From Colwellia sp. (GTDB lineage Bacteria > Pseudomonadota > Gammaproteobacteria > Enterobacterales > Alteromonadaceae), in the NCBI RefSeq assembly GCF_013214175.1, contig NZ_JABSPA010000004.1, positions 186,001 through 250,000 of the forward strand: a DNA stretch of 64,000 bases, in the 5' to 3' direction. Positions 1 through 9,003 of this stretch are shown one piece after another. How positions within the stretch are numbered: position 1 is the stretch's first letter; each line of letters begins with the position of its first letter. Below the pieces are notes generated by a model. It did no database searches and was not told where the DNA came from. It saw only the letters and a list, made by a program, of their open reading frames with translations. The position numbers were made by a program, and so were the translations under genes.

Positions 1-284
1 AAACAAACATCGACGCTGTGCTCTTGCAAGGGTAAATCATCAATTTCACCAACAACATTTACTAAGCTACCTTTACTGCTGATACTTACTTGATGGTTTA
101 TAGTGCAATTATTTACCTCTATTTCACTACTTAATGCACCCAATTTAACTAAATGATAACCGAAGAATTTTTGCCACCAAGGTGCCAGCTCTTGCTCTAT
201 CGCTTTTTTAATGACTTCACCATTAGGTAAAGCCTGCCATGAGCTAGGATAATGCGGTTGTCGAAAAGCTAACGCTGGTTTCAT
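1..284 (-). CDS. Class I SAM-dependent methyltransferase, YafS-like (partial, 3' end off window)
   Basis: The minus strand reads open from an ATG at 284 to the window edge, giving about 94 N-terminal residues. They begin MKPALAFRQPHYPSSW and include W-x2-LPNGE and WWQKFFGYHLVKLG. These resemble the start of the YafS-type methyltransferases that lie beside gloB in enterobacteria and Shewanella. The SAM-binding glycine motif would be further downstream and is not seen, so function rests on the N-terminal pattern and the divergent gloB neighbour. The substrate is unknown. Confidence 0.6.
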   Translation of the reverse strand, partial: MKPALAFRQPHYPSSWQALPNGEVIKKAIEQELAPWWQKFFGYHLVKLGALSSEIEVNNCTINHQVSISSKGSLVNVVGEIDDLPLQEHSVDVC

Positions 285-430
285 AGAGTCTTCTTTTAGG
301 TGTATTGTTTTAAGCGTATAATGAGGGTAATTGTTATCATGGTGCTAGCGAAACTGCGCATGCTAAATCTCATCAACAAAATAAATGTTTAACGAACTAA
401 GTATATAACGAACTAAAGGTAAAATCTCCT

Positions 431-1228
431 ATGTCTAACGCTCACCCTATGGTTACCGCAATCAATGCCTTTAATGATAATTATATTTGGGCGCTAGCGA
501 GTAAAAACAATAATCAAATCGCCCTAGTTGATCCGGGTGATGCCGCAGTATGTATCGACTATATAGAAAGAAATAATTTAACCCTTTCAACCATTTTGAT
601 CACCCACCATCATAGCGATCATGTTGGCGGTATAGAAAAGCTACTTGAATATGCCAAAGCAAATGCCTGGTCAGTGACTGTTTATGGCCCCGCTAATGAG
701 CGTATTTCTCAGCTCGATGTCACCCTCAAAGAAAACGATATCGTCACCTTAGCAGAGCTCAATTGTCAGTTAAACGTACTCGACCTTCCTGGTCATACTA
801 AAGGCCACATTGCATATTATAACAATGACATGGTGTTTTGTGGCGACACCTTATTCTCGGGTGGTTGTGGTCGATTATTTGAAGGCACACCTGAGCAAAT
901 GCATAGTTCACTGACTAAGTTAGCGAATTTACCAAAAAGCACTCTAATCTACTGTGCCCATGAATATACCCAAGCAAACTTAGCCTTTGCTTTAGCCGTT
1001 GAGCCAGAAAACTTCGACCTGCATAACTATGCAGAGCAGGTAAAGTTCAAACGTCAGCAAAGCCAAGCAACCATCCCAAGTAATATAGGGTTAGAGCGGA
1101 AAATCAATCCTTTTTTACGCTGCCAAGAACCAACAGTTAAACTTGCTGCACTAGCCTACACTAACCAAAAACAAGGTTCCGACAGTGACGTTTTTGCGGT
1201 AATTAGAGCGTGGAAAGATAATTTCTAG
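431..1228 (+). CDS. gloB: Hydroxyacylglutathione hydrolase (glyoxalase II)
   Basis: Hydrolyses S-lactoylglutathione to lactate and glutathione, the second step of cytoplasmic methylglyoxal detoxification. The 265-residue protein has the metallo-beta-lactamase signature THHHSDH at residues 58-64 (H59, H61, D63, H64), a later LPGHTKGH and an FCGDTLF motif, which together supply the two-metal site. The C-terminal half carries the glyoxalase II helical domain with ERKINPFLRC. The length is normal for the family. An AAAGGT about 12 bases upstream supports the ATG at 431. The gene is divergent from the methyltransferase and followed by mltD, the same neighbourhood as in E. coli. Confidence 0.95.
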   Translation: MSNAHPMVTAINAFNDNYIWALASKNNNQIALVDPGDAAVCIDYIERNNLTLSTILITHHHSDHVGGIEKLLEYAKANAWSVTVYGPANERISQLDVTLKENDIVTLAELNCQLNVLDLPGHTKGHIAYYNNDMVFCGDTLFSGGCGRLFEGTPEQMHSSLTKLANLPKSTLIYCAHEYTQANLAFALAVEPENFDLHNYAEQVKFKRQQSQATIPSNIGLERKINPFLRCQEPTVKLAALAYTNQKQGSDSDVFAVIRAWKDNF

Positions 1229-1322
1229 CGGCTCTGCTTTAACGGGTTTTATTTTCACCCACAAGTTAAATATGCTAATCTGCTGCATCGTTTTTCTTTC
1301 TCGCTGATTTTACTGGTTATTC

Positions 1323-2957
1323 ATGAAGTATTTATTATTACCTGCTGTAGTTCTTTTAGCTGGCTGTCAAAGCCTCTCCCAAAGTGATAATGCCGACAGT
1401 GACTCCGGTGCTAACACGCATATTGAAACTGCCAATGCCGTTGAAATCCATCAAGCGCTATTAGCCGATGAAAGCATTGATGTGACCCACCCAATTGCTG
1501 ATGTAGAGTTCTCTTTAAAAGATAAAAAATCCCTTGCCAAGAATGATATTTGGCCACGAATTCAAAGCCAACTTACTTTTGATATTCCAGAAGAAAAGCG
1601 CCTTATAGCCCAGCGTAATTGGTATGCAAAACATCCAAGTTACCTGAAGCGTGTCGCTAAACGCGCTGAGCCATTTCTTTATTATATTGTTGAAGAATTA
1701 GAAAAAAATGACATGCCCATTGAACTGGCGTTGTTACCTGTAGTTGAGAGCGCTTTTGACCCCTTTGCCTATTCTCACGGTCGCGCTTCAGGCATGTGGC
1801 AATTTGTCCCTGCCACGGGTGAACGCTTTGGCATGAAGCAAAACTGGTGGTATGACGGCCGAAGAGATATCGTTGCCTCAACCGAAGGTGCCATAAAATA
1901 CCTTAAATATTTAAATAAATTTTTCGATGGCGACTGGATGTTAGCACTTGCAGCTTATAATTCAGGTGAAGGTCGAGTAAGAAATGCGGTTAGGAAAAAT
2001 AAACGCTTAGGTAAACCTACCGATTTTTGGTCACTAGATTTGCCTAAAGAAACCCGTGCTTATGTACCTAAATTATTAGCACTAGCCGATATTATAAAGC
2101 GCCCTGAAGATTTTAATTTAACACTTTACTCTATTGATAATAAAAGTGTTTTGAGTCTAATCGATATTACATCACAACTTGATTTAGCGAAAGCAGCAAC
2201 CTTAGCCGGTTTGTCATTAGCCGAGCTACAACGCTTAAACCCTGGCTTTAATCGTTGGGCAACGGATCCTGATGGCCCTCACCGCTTATTGTTACCTACA
2301 CATACTGTAGAAAAATTTCAGCTAGGCTTAAGTAAGCTCAGTAAAAACGACCGTTTAGCGTGGCAACGTTATAAAATTAAAAGCGGTGATAACTTAGGTG
2401 TTATCGCTAATAAATTTAATACCCGTGTTGATTTAATCCAGCAAGTTAACAACATCAAAGGTAATCAAATTCGTGCGGGTAAACACTTGCTTATTCCGGT
2501 AGCCGCGAAGTCACTCGATAGCTATGTTTTTTCGCAAGAGCAACGTATAGCCAAAAAACAAAGTAGACCAGGAAAGGGTAAAAAAGTTACTCACACGGTA
2601 AAGTCGGGTGATAACCTTTGGGATATCGGTCGTAAATATAAAGTCAATGGCAAAAGTATTGCTAAGTGGAATGGCTTTGCCCCAAGGGATACCTTAAAAC
2701 TAGGTCAAAAACTAGTGATTTGGCAAAAGGATACCGGTACAAGCTATGCCAAGAGTAAAACTGGTAATAGGGTAGAAAATGCCATAATTCGTAATATTAC
2801 TTATAAGGTACGCCGTGGTGACTCTTTTGCTCGTATAGCAGATAAGTTTAATGTCCGTATCAGTGATATTGAACGCTGGAATAACCTTGATAGAAGTAAG
2901 TATTTACAACCTGGACAAAGATTAAAACTGTCGGTAGATGTTACCAATAATATTTAG
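1323..2957 (+). CDS. mltD: Membrane-bound lytic murein transglycosylase D with three LysM domains
   Basis: Cleaves peptidoglycan glycan strands to 1,6-anhydromuramyl products at the inner face of the outer membrane. The N-terminus is a lipoprotein signal ending LLAGC (Cys15). The goose-lysozyme-like SLT domain lies at about 105-230: the catalytic Glu is in LPVVESAFDP, followed by the GMWQF motif and AAYNSGEGRV. Three LysM repeats follow, beginning near YKIKSGDNLG, HTVKSGDNLW and YKVRRGDSFA. The length of 544 fits MltD with three LysM units. No strong Shine-Dalgarno is visible before 1323. It ends at a symmetric terminator shared with the convergent lipoprotein gene. Confidence 0.93.
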   Translation: MKYLLLPAVVLLAGCQSLSQSDNADSDSGANTHIETANAVEIHQALLADESIDVTHPIADVEFSLKDKKSLAKNDIWPRIQSQLTFDIPEEKRLIAQRNWYAKHPSYLKRVAKRAEPFLYYIVEELEKNDMPIELALLPVVESAFDPFAYSHGRASGMWQFVPATGERFGMKQNWWYDGRRDIVASTEGAIKYLKYLNKFFDGDWMLALAAYNSGEGRVRNAVRKNKRLGKPTDFWSLDLPKETRAYVPKLLALADIIKRPEDFNLTLYSIDNKSVLSLIDITSQLDLAKAATLAGLSLAELQRLNPGFNRWATDPDGPHRLLLPTHTVEKFQLGLSKLSKNDRLAWQRYKIKSGDNLGVIANKFNTRVDLIQQVNNIKGNQIRAGKHLLIPVAAKSLDSYVFSQEQRIAKKQSRPGKGKKVTHTVKSGDNLWDIGRKYKVNGKSIAKWNGFAPRDTLKLGQKLVIWQKDTGTSYAKSKTGNRVENAIIRNITYKVRRGDSFARIADKFNVRISDIERWNNLDRSKYLQPGQRLKLSVDVTNNI

Positions 2958-2981
2958 CGCTGAGTGCCTGAATCTACTTTC

Positions 2982-3011
2982 AAAAAAGCGAGCTATGTAG
3001 CTCGCTTTTTT
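2982..3011. terminator. Bidirectional rho-independent terminator
   Basis: Perfect palindrome: an A6 run, GCGAGCTA, a two-base centre, TAGCTCGC, then T6. It lies just after mltD and before the convergent lipoprotein gene and can serve both strands. Confidence 0.88.
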
Positions 3012-3094
3012 CTTGTGATTTTTTTAGTACTTTTAGTGAAATTTAAAAGAGTCATTATCAATACAAAAGATAAACCCTGCAGAGTAAACGCAAA

Positions 3095-3616
3095 CTATAA
3101 CCGCTGGCTGGTAAAATCGACAAAAAATGTTTGCGTTTTTCCTGATATATCAGCGGTAATCCACAAACGCCACACCATCTGTTCATCACTACAACTGGCT
3201 AGTAAGCTTTGCGCTAAGTAAACACCTTCTTTGCCTGATTGTTCAAAAAAAACCGGCACCTTGCCCATAAACATATCTTTACCTTCTAGATAAGCCGTTA
3301 TGTTAGTGGTGTTTTTCTTAGTAATTTGTTCCGCTTGAGGTGACTCAGCTGATTCAGTTAATTCGATTAACTCTGTTAATTCAATGAAAAAAGGTAATTC
3401 AGTTTTAACCTTATCTGATAACTGTTGTTGCGAGAATTTAATACTAAAATTAGCAAGCTCGGTATTAACTTGGCATTGACTCTGACTAGTAATACACAAT
3501 GGTACTAAAGGCTTAAGAGTATTAACTGAGCCCTGTTCACTTGCTGGTTTACAAGCACTAATAAGTAATAAAAAACCGATAAAGGAGAGTTGTTTTAACA
3601 CGCTAAAGCCTACCAT
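3095..3616 (-). CDS. Small lipoprotein of unknown function
   Basis: The 173-residue product starts with a hydrophobic stretch ending LLLISAC, a lipobox with Cys22, so an anchored periplasmic or outer-membrane lipoprotein is likely. The rest has no domain I recognise. A glutamate-rich segment with a repeated ELTELIELTESAES pattern sits near residues 75-90, and the C-terminus reads as beta strands (VWRLWITADI, TFFVDF). A GTG at 3601 is an alternative start that leaves a shorter signal peptide. It is divergent from the FNR paralogue upstream of ccoN and shares the mltD terminator. No function is proposed. Confidence 0.6.
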   Translation of the reverse strand: MVGFSVLKQLSFIGFLLLISACKPASEQGSVNTLKPLVPLCITSQSQCQVNTELANFSIKFSQQQLSDKVKTELPFFIELTELIELTESAESPQAEQITKKNTTNITAYLEGKDMFMGKVPVFFEQSGKEGVYLAQSLLASCSDEQMVWRLWITADISGKTQTFFVDFTSQRL

Positions 3617-3701
3617 CTATGACAAAGTTGTTATTATCCACTAACGCCAGTAAACTAGCCACTATTAGTCTTAGCTACCTGATCTAGTACCTGCTCCTAT
3701 C

Positions 3702-4472
3702 ATGCCCATAACCAGTAAAGCTGCAATGCCAATTACAAAACAATATGTAAACTGCAATAGTTGTTCAATGCAAGCCATTTGCCAACCAATAGGCTCTAAA
3801 GAACAAGCCCTTGACTTAACCAGTAACTATTTAACAAGACACGTTGAGGTTAATACTGATCAAAGTTCGTCACCACAACTGACTCAAGCAATTGGCGTAA
3901 GATTGTTTGAACAGGAACAACCTCTAACAGCAATATATGCGGTCTGCTCTGGCACCTTTAAATTATGTCAGCGAACCGCAGCAGGTGTTGAAAAAGTGGT
4001 AGGTTTTCGCTTCCCTGGTGAATTGATGGCAGAAGACGCTTTATACTTAGCTAAGTATAACTACAGCGCAATTGCCTTAGGTGACAACTCAGTTTGTCAG
4101 GTTTTTATCGAACAATTTTCCGCATGTTCGAAATTAGCTCCTGAATTACAGCATAATTTAATTCAGCTATTAACTAAACAAAGCTTTGAGCAACAACATA
4201 ATACTCAAGTCCTTATTGGTAAAAAATCAGCAGAATCTTTACTGGTCGCATTTTTACTCAATATTTGTCAGCGCAGTGCTAAACACTCAGGTAGTGCGAC
4301 TGAATTAGAATTGAGTATTAGTCGTCATGATATTGCTAGTTTCTTAGGTATTCGCCGTGAAACTGTCAGTCGATTATTATCAAAACTCCAACAAGAACAA
4401 CTCATTACCCTCCATAACAAACAGCTGTCGCTTTTGTGCCTAGAAAGTTTAAAAAAGCTTACTGAAAGCTAG
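3702..4472 (+). CDS. Crp/FNR-family regulator with four FNR-type cysteines (FNR paralogue)
   Basis: Predicted oxygen-responsive transcription factor, 256 residues. The N-terminus has C18-x2-C21-x5-C27, and a fourth cysteine, C132, sits in NSVCQV, matching the E. coli FNR C20/C23/C29/C122 layout. A cyclic-nucleotide-fold barrel spans about 60-150. The helix-turn-helix near 205-232 keeps E220, S223 and R224, the residues FNR uses to read TTGAT half-sites. The sequence differs clearly from the canonical FNR at 12986, so this is a second FNR-like protein. It lies directly upstream of ccoN with a perfect FNR box in between. The start could also be the ATG at 3726; neither has a clear Shine-Dalgarno. 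Confidence 0.87.
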   Translation: MPITSKAAMPITKQYVNCNSCSMQAICQPIGSKEQALDLTSNYLTRHVEVNTDQSSSPQLTQAIGVRLFEQEQPLTAIYAVCSGTFKLCQRTAAGVEKVVGFRFPGELMAEDALYLAKYNYSAIALGDNSVCQVFIEQFSACSKLAPELQHNLIQLLTKQSFEQQHNTQVLIGKKSAESLLVAFLLNICQRSAKHSGSATELELSISRHDIASFLGIRRETVSRLLSKLQQEQLITLHNKQLSLLCLESLKKLTES

Positions 4473-4663
4473 CTCACAACTAAATAGCTCTACACTGTTA
4501 ATTTGCAGAAAAACGTCTATAAATAAGGTTACTCCTGTGCGTGGTATTATTTATGAATTGATAGAAAGCAATCCGTCTTGAATATTTGCTAACTCATTGA
4601 GTTACTATTGTCTTTTTATTGTTCAGCTAATACCCACACATGATAAAGGCCAATTGTCTTTTA

Positions 4664-4677
4664 TTGATCTACATCAA
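4664..4677. promoter_or_regulatory. Perfect FNR box in the ccoN promoter region
   Basis: TTGAT-CTAC-ATCAA, a full match to the FNR consensus TTGATnnnnATCAA. A TATA-like -10 (TTTATA, 4701-4706) follows at the spacing that puts the box centre near -41.5, the class II activator position. The start site is inferred, not mapped. The whole 4473-4893 gap is otherwise non-coding. Confidence 0.85.
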
Positions 4678-4758
4678 ATTTAAACGCGCATAGTTGTTGA
4701 TTTATATCCTCCCCAAAGGGTAAAATTGTCGAGGTTTTGACACATTTGCTTACAGCGA

Positions 4759-4774
4759 TGTGACATATCTCACA
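4759..4774. promoter_or_regulatory. Perfect CRP-type palindrome in the ccoN promoter region
   Basis: TGTGA-CATATC-TCACA matches the core CRP consensus TGTGAnnnnnnTCACA in all ten fixed positions. A TATAAA at 4802-4807 could be the -10 of a second, CRP-activated promoter with the site centred near -45. It lies about 95 bp downstream of the FNR box and about 120 bp upstream of ccoN. Confidence 0.8.
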
Positions 4775-4893
4775 GCTCAATGAGCAAACACATAGAGTTA
4801 GTATAAATTGTGTCCTATATCTAAGGCTTTTCACGTTTAGGTATTACAGCAAGAAATACTATCGATTAATAATAACACTGCGGAATTCTTAAC

Positions 4894-6318
4894 ATGACCA
4901 CAAGTAATACGTCAGCAGTAGACTACAACTTCGATGTTGTACGTCAGTTTACTGTAATGACTGTAATCTGGGGAATCGTTGGTACACTTGTAGGTGTACT
5001 TATCGCGGGACAATTAATTTGGCCTGCGTTAAACTTTGATACACCTTGGTTAACCTACTCCCGTCTTCGTCCACTTCATACTAATGCTGTAATTTTTGCT
5101 TTTGGTACAAGTGCTTTATTTGCCACATCATATTACGTTGTGCAACGTACCTGTCAAACCCGACTCTTTGGCGGTAAATTAGCAGCCTTCACCTTTTGGG
5201 GTTGGCAAGCTGTTATCGTAGCCGCGGTAATTACTTTACCTTTAGGTTATACCTCATCAAAAGAGTATGCAGAGCTAGAATGGCCAATTGATATCCTCAT
5301 TGCAGTGGTATGGATTTCCTACGCCATTGTTTTCTTTGGTACCTTAATTAAACGTAAAACTTCTCATATTTACGTGGCTAACTGGTTCTTTGGTGGTTTT
5401 ATTATTACCGTAGCGGTATTGCACATTGGTAACTCAATGGTAATCCCTATTTCGGCGATGAAATCATACTCTATCTACTCTGGTGCTATCGATGCCATGA
5501 TGCAGTGGTGGTATGGACATAACGCCGTTGGTTTCTTATTAACTGCTGGTTTCTTAGGTATGATGTATTACTTCGTCCCTAAACAAGCAGAGCGTCCAGT
5601 TTACTCTTACCGTTTATCTATTGTGCATTTCTGGGCATTAGTTTCATTATATATCTGGGCTGGTCCACATCACTTACATTACACGGCACTGCCTGATTGG
5701 GCACAGTCTGTTGGTATGGTTATGTCTATCGTATTATTCCTACCTTCATGGGGTGGTATGATCAACGGTATTATGACTTTATCTGGTGCTTGGCATAAAC
5801 TTCGCACTGACCCTATTTTACGTTTCTTAATCGTTTCATTATCTTTCTATGGTATGTCTACCTTTGAAGGCCCAATGATGGCGATTAAATCAGTAAATGC
5901 TTTATCTCATTACACTGACTGGACTATTGGTCACGTACATTCAGGCGCGCTAGGTTGGGTTGCCATGATATCAATTGGTGCTATGTACCATTTAATCCCA
6001 GTATTATTCAATCAGGGCCGTATGTTCAGCATTCGTCTGATTAACGTACATTTCTGGTTACACACTTCAGGCGTAGTACTGTATATCGTAGCGATGTGGA
6101 TTTCAGGTGTCATGCAAGGGTTAATGTGGAGAGCTGTAAACAGTGACGGTACGTTAACGTACAGTTTTGTTGAAAGTTTAACTGCATCTTACCCCTTCTA
6201 TTTCATGCGTTTCATCGGTGGTATTCTAGTCGTTGCTGGTTTCTTATTAATGGCCTACAACATGTTTAAAACCATTTATGCGAAAGATGGAAGTCTTAAG
6301 CCTATTGAAGCTGAATAA
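4894..6318 (+). CDS. ccoN: cbb3-type cytochrome c oxidase subunit I
   Basis: Catalytic subunit of the high-affinity cbb3 terminal oxidase in the inner membrane, carrying haem b and the haem b3-CuB centre. The 474-residue protein is almost wholly transmembrane, about twelve segments. Conserved histidines are in [13 protein letters not shown] (H62), [21 protein letters not shown] and [10 protein letters not shown]. The length matches CcoN. It is the first gene of ccoNOQP; ccoO follows after 11 bases with a GGAG ribosome site. Expression is likely induced at low oxygen through the FNR box upstream, with further CRP input. Confidence 0.97.
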   Translation: MTTSNTSAVDYNFDVVRQFTVMTVIWGIVGTLVGVLIAGQLIWPALNFDTPWLTYSRLRPLHTNAVIFAFGTSALFATSYYVVQRTCQTRLFGGKLAAFTFWGWQAVIVAAVITLPLGYTSSKEYAELEWPIDILIAVVWISYAIVFFGTLIKRKTSHIYVANWFFGGFIITVAVLHIGNSMVIPISAMKSYSIYSGAIDAMMQWWYGHNAVGFLLTAGFLGMMYYFVPKQAERPVYSYRLSIVHFWALVSLYIWAGPHHLHYTALPDWAQSVGMVMSIVLFLPSWGGMINGIMTLSGAWHKLRTDPILRFLIVSLSFYGMSTFEGPMMAIKSVNALSHYTDWTIGHVHSGALGWVAMISIGAMYHLIPVLFNQGRMFSIRLINVHFWLHTSGVVLYIVAMWISGVMQGLMWRAVNSDGTLTYSFVESLTASYPFYFMRFIGGILVVAGFLLMAYNMFKTIYAKDGSLKPIEAE

Positions 6319-6329
6319 GGAGAACACAC

Positions 6330-6974
6330 ATGAAAAATGCACATGAAAAAGTTGAAAAGAACGTTGGCTTGTTCTTCTTATTTACTGTCTTTGCAATCAG
6401 CATAGGTGGTTTAGTTGAAATTACGCCGTTGTTTTTCCAAAAAGAATTAGCAACGCCTGTTGATAACTTAAAACCATACACTGCCCTACAAATGGAAGGT
6501 CGTGATATTTATATCCGTGAAGGTTGTAGTAACTGTCATAGTCAAATGATCCGCCCTTTTAGAGCGGAAACAGAGCGTTACGGTCACTACAGTGTTGCTG
6601 GTGAGCACGTTTGGGAACATCCATTTTTATGGGGTTCAAAACGTACTGGACCTGATTTAGCCCGTGTTGGCGGACGTTACAGTGATGCTTGGCATATTGC
6701 CCATTTAACGGATCCTCGTTCAGTGGTGCCAGAGTCAAACATGCCCGCTTATAAATGGTTAAACACCAATACTCTTGATGGTGAGTTAACGGGTAAAAAG
6801 CTATCTACATTTAACTTTTTAACACGTAACCGTAGTCATAAAGACGAAAATGGCAAGGCAATTCCGCTTTATACTCAAGCAGAAATTGATGGTGCTAAAG
6901 AAGCGGTTAAAGGTAAAACTGAAATGAGTGCCTTGATTGCTTACTTACAATCACTTGGCCATGCATTGAAGTAG
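6330..6974 (+). CDS. ccoO: cbb3-type cytochrome c oxidase subunit II (mono-haem)
   Basis: Membrane-anchored mono-haem cytochrome c that passes electrons to CcoN. One N-terminal transmembrane helix spans about 13-33. The haem-binding CSNCH is at residues 66-70, followed by the family stretch [10 protein letters not shown]. The likely haem Met ligand is in VPESNMPAY. Length of 214 is typical. Cotranscribed with ccoN and ccoQ; a GGAG before the start supports the ATG at 6330. Confidence 0.96.
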   Translation: MKNAHEKVEKNVGLFFLFTVFAISIGGLVEITPLFFQKELATPVDNLKPYTALQMEGRDIYIREGCSNCHSQMIRPFRAETERYGHYSVAGEHVWEHPFLWGSKRTGPDLARVGGRYSDAWHIAHLTDPRSVVPESNMPAYKWLNTNTLDGELTGKKLSTFNFLTRNRSHKDENGKAIPLYTQAEIDGAKEAVKGKTEMSALIAYLQSLGHALK

Positions 6975-6991
6975 CCACAGTTGGAGTAATC

Positions 6992-7198
6992 ATGGATTAC
7001 GGAACACTTAGAGGGCTTGTTGCCCTCCTTATATTGGCGTTGTTTATTATCATCGTTGTATGGTCCTATTCAAAAAAGCGTAAAGACTCATTTGATGATG
7101 TCGCAAACTCTATTTTTGATGAAGACAAAGTAGATACAGCAAATAAAAAACGCGCTATTGATAAAGATAGCAAACAGGAGACGAATAATAATGTCTAA
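6992..7198 (+). CDS. ccoQ: cbb3-type oxidase accessory subunit CcoQ
   Basis: A 68-residue single-pass membrane protein of the cbb3 complex. The hydrophobic helix runs about 8-27 (GLVALLILALFIIIVVWSYS), followed by a lysine-rich cytoplasmic tail. In known systems CcoQ stabilises the assembled oxidase. Its stop overlaps the ccoP start by 8 bases, which suggests translational coupling. Confidence 0.9.
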   Translation: MDYGTLRGLVALLILALFIIIVVWSYSKKRKDSFDDVANSIFDEDKVDTANKKRAIDKDSKQETNNNV

Positions 7199-8162
7199 CT
7201 TCTGGAATATATGGGTTTGGGTTCTTACCCTAGGCTCCTTAGTAGGTTGTTTCTTACTACTACGTTGGTGCTTAACGAACTTTGCAGGCGTTGAAGAAGG
7301 CGAATCAATGGGTCATTCGTTTGACGGCATTGAAGAGTTAAACAATCCTTTACCTAAATGGTGGAGTACGTTTTTCTTATTAACTATCGTTTGGGCATTT
7401 GGTTTTATCGCACTTTATGGTTTGGGTGGTTGGAGTGGCCTTTTAGGTTGGAAAAGCTCAAACCAAGGTATTTTAAACCTAGCGGAATCAAAAGCTAAAA
7501 CCTTAGAGTATCTTAAGGCTGACTCTGGTGTATTAGTTCAATATGACCGTGAAGTTGCCGCTGCTGATGCTAAGTACGGTCCGATTTTTGACGCTTACGC
7601 TGCGCGTAGTATTGAAGATTTAGCAACCGATGGCGAAGCATTGAAAGTGGGCCAACGTTTGTTTATTCAAAACTGTTCACAATGTCATGGCTCTGATGCT
7701 CGTGGTACTACCGGCTTCCCTAACCTAACTGATAAAGACTGGTTATATGGCGGCACACCTGAAGTAATTAAAGAGACCATTATGAATGGTCGTATTGCTA
7801 CTGGCATGATGGCTTGGGAAGGCGCATTAGGCGGCGACCAAGGTGTTAAAGAAGTTGCAGCTTACGTTATCAGCCTAAGTGGTCGCTCTGTTGACCCTGA
7901 ATTAGCCAAAGCGGGTAAAGGTAAGTTTGCCTTATGTGCTGGTTGTCATGGTTCCGAAGGTCAAGGTAGCTTAGCCTTAGGTTTACCAATGGGCGCGCCA
8001 AACTTAACCGATAACACCTGGTTATATGGTGGTTCAAAACGTGTAATCGAAGAGTCTATTCGTTATGGCCGTGCTGGTGTTATGCCGCCATGGAAAGACA
8101 TTCTTGGTGAAGAAAAAGTTCACTTAATCAGTGCTTATGTTTATAGTCTTTCACAAGATTAA
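7191..8162 (+). CDS. ccoP: cbb3-type cytochrome c oxidase subunit III (di-haem)
   Basis: Di-haem cytochrome c that takes electrons from the bc1 complex or soluble cytochromes. I place the start at ATG 7191 because AGGAG lies 10 bases upstream and MSNFWNIWVW is the usual CcoP start; an upstream ATG at 7158 lies inside ccoQ. The 323-residue product has membrane helices at about 5-25 and 58-78, and haem motifs CSQCH (162-166) and CAGCH (249-253), each followed by a PNLTD-x-WLYGG block. A strong terminator follows, so later genes may need read-through or their own promoter. Confidence 0.96.
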   Translation: MSNFWNIWVWVLTLGSLVGCFLLLRWCLTNFAGVEEGESMGHSFDGIEELNNPLPKWWSTFFLLTIVWAFGFIALYGLGGWSGLLGWKSSNQGILNLAESKAKTLEYLKADSGVLVQYDREVAAADAKYGPIFDAYAARSIEDLATDGEALKVGQRLFIQNCSQCHGSDARGTTGFPNLTDKDWLYGGTPEVIKETIMNGRIATGMMAWEGALGGDQGVKEVAAYVISLSGRSVDPELAKAGKGKFALCAGCHGSEGQGSLALGLPMGAPNLTDNTWLYGGSKRVIEESIRYGRAGVMPPWKDILGEEKVHLISAYVYSLSQD

Positions 8163-8238
8163 TAAGTAAGATCATTGATATTGAACGTGTTTGCTCACAA
8201 CAGTTCATGTAAGACTGTTTGAGCTAACGTTACACTTT

Positions 8239-8279
8239 AAAAAAAGCCCTTGTTACACTTTGTAACTAAGGGTTTTTTT
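8239..8279 (+). terminator. Rho-independent terminator after ccoP
   Basis: An A-run, then CCCTTGTTACA, loop CTT, TGTAACTAAGGG with one bulged base, and a T7 run. It separates ccoNOQP from the assembly genes. Confidence 0.85.
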
Positions 8280-8375
8280 ATGCTATTTACCGGACTGAAA
8301 ACTAGCTGCCCGCTCAGAATAAAGTTATAATCTACGCACTTTCCATACCACACATTCAACCTACTATTATTTATT

Positions 8376-8909
8376 ATGGCTTCATCTAATCTTATGAAAA
8401 CATCTGAACCAGAGCAAATCTCTTATTGGTATCGTGAGCCTTGGGCTTGGGTAGTATTCCTTTTACCTTTAAAGGCTATTGTTGTTGGTATCCCTTACTA
8501 TATTATTGCCAATACCAATCCTGATCCCATAGTAATCGGGGATTACTATAAAAAGGGTAAATATATTAATATGGAAGTATCTAAGGTCAAATTAGCACAA
8601 AAACTAGGCATGAAATTTGCCCTTAAAATGACTGGTAATGAATTAATTATCAAACCAACAGGCATAGAAAAAGTATTCCCTGTACTCAAGGCCAATTTTT
8701 TCCACCCCACTTTGGAAGGCAGAGACTTTAACTTAGTCTTAACCCCTGATGGTAATGGACATTTTAGACACCAATTCGACCATCCGGTTAACGGTAAATG
8801 GAAACTAACACTGAGCTCTTTCAAAGGTGACTGGAAGATTCAAAATACCATTTATTTACCGCAAAATGACTTTATCGATATTGTACCCGATCCAACCAGA
8901 GCGCAATAA
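8376..8909 (+). CDS. fixH: FixH/CcoH-family cbb3 oxidase assembly protein
   Basis: A 177-residue membrane protein of the FixH family, needed in other bacteria for stable cbb3 assembly, probably in copper delivery together with CcoI. One transmembrane helix lies at about 25-45 (WAWVVFLLPLKAIVVGIPYY), preceded by the family motif YWYREPW. After the helix comes IVIGDYYKKGKYIN, also typical, then a periplasmic beta-rich domain ending DWKIQNTIYLP. A second start at 8394 is possible. It is followed by ccoI in the same direction. Confidence 0.85.
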   Translation: MASSNLMKTSEPEQISYWYREPWAWVVFLLPLKAIVVGIPYYIIANTNPDPIVIGDYYKKGKYINMEVSKVKLAQKLGMKFALKMTGNELIIKPTGIEKVFPVLKANFFHPTLEGRDFNLVLTPDGNGHFRHQFDHPVNGKWKLTLSSFKGDWKIQNTIYLPQNDFIDIVPDPTRAQ

Positions 8910-9003
8910 CTTACCCTGATAGTTTAGCGGTATAGGATATATATCCACTCCTCTCACATAAGCATACGCTAAGCTAGCGTTTGCTTTCATTAGAAAGTAA
9001 GCC

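Noticed and set aside
2964..3221. Open frame of 85 codons after mltD on the plus strand
   Set aside because: It spans the terminator palindrome and overlaps the lipoprotein gene on the other strand; no ribosome site and no protein-like composition.
7158..7190. Upstream ATG that would extend ccoP by 11 residues
   Set aside because: It lies inside ccoQ, lacks a ribosome site, and AGGAG is placed correctly for the ATG at 7191.
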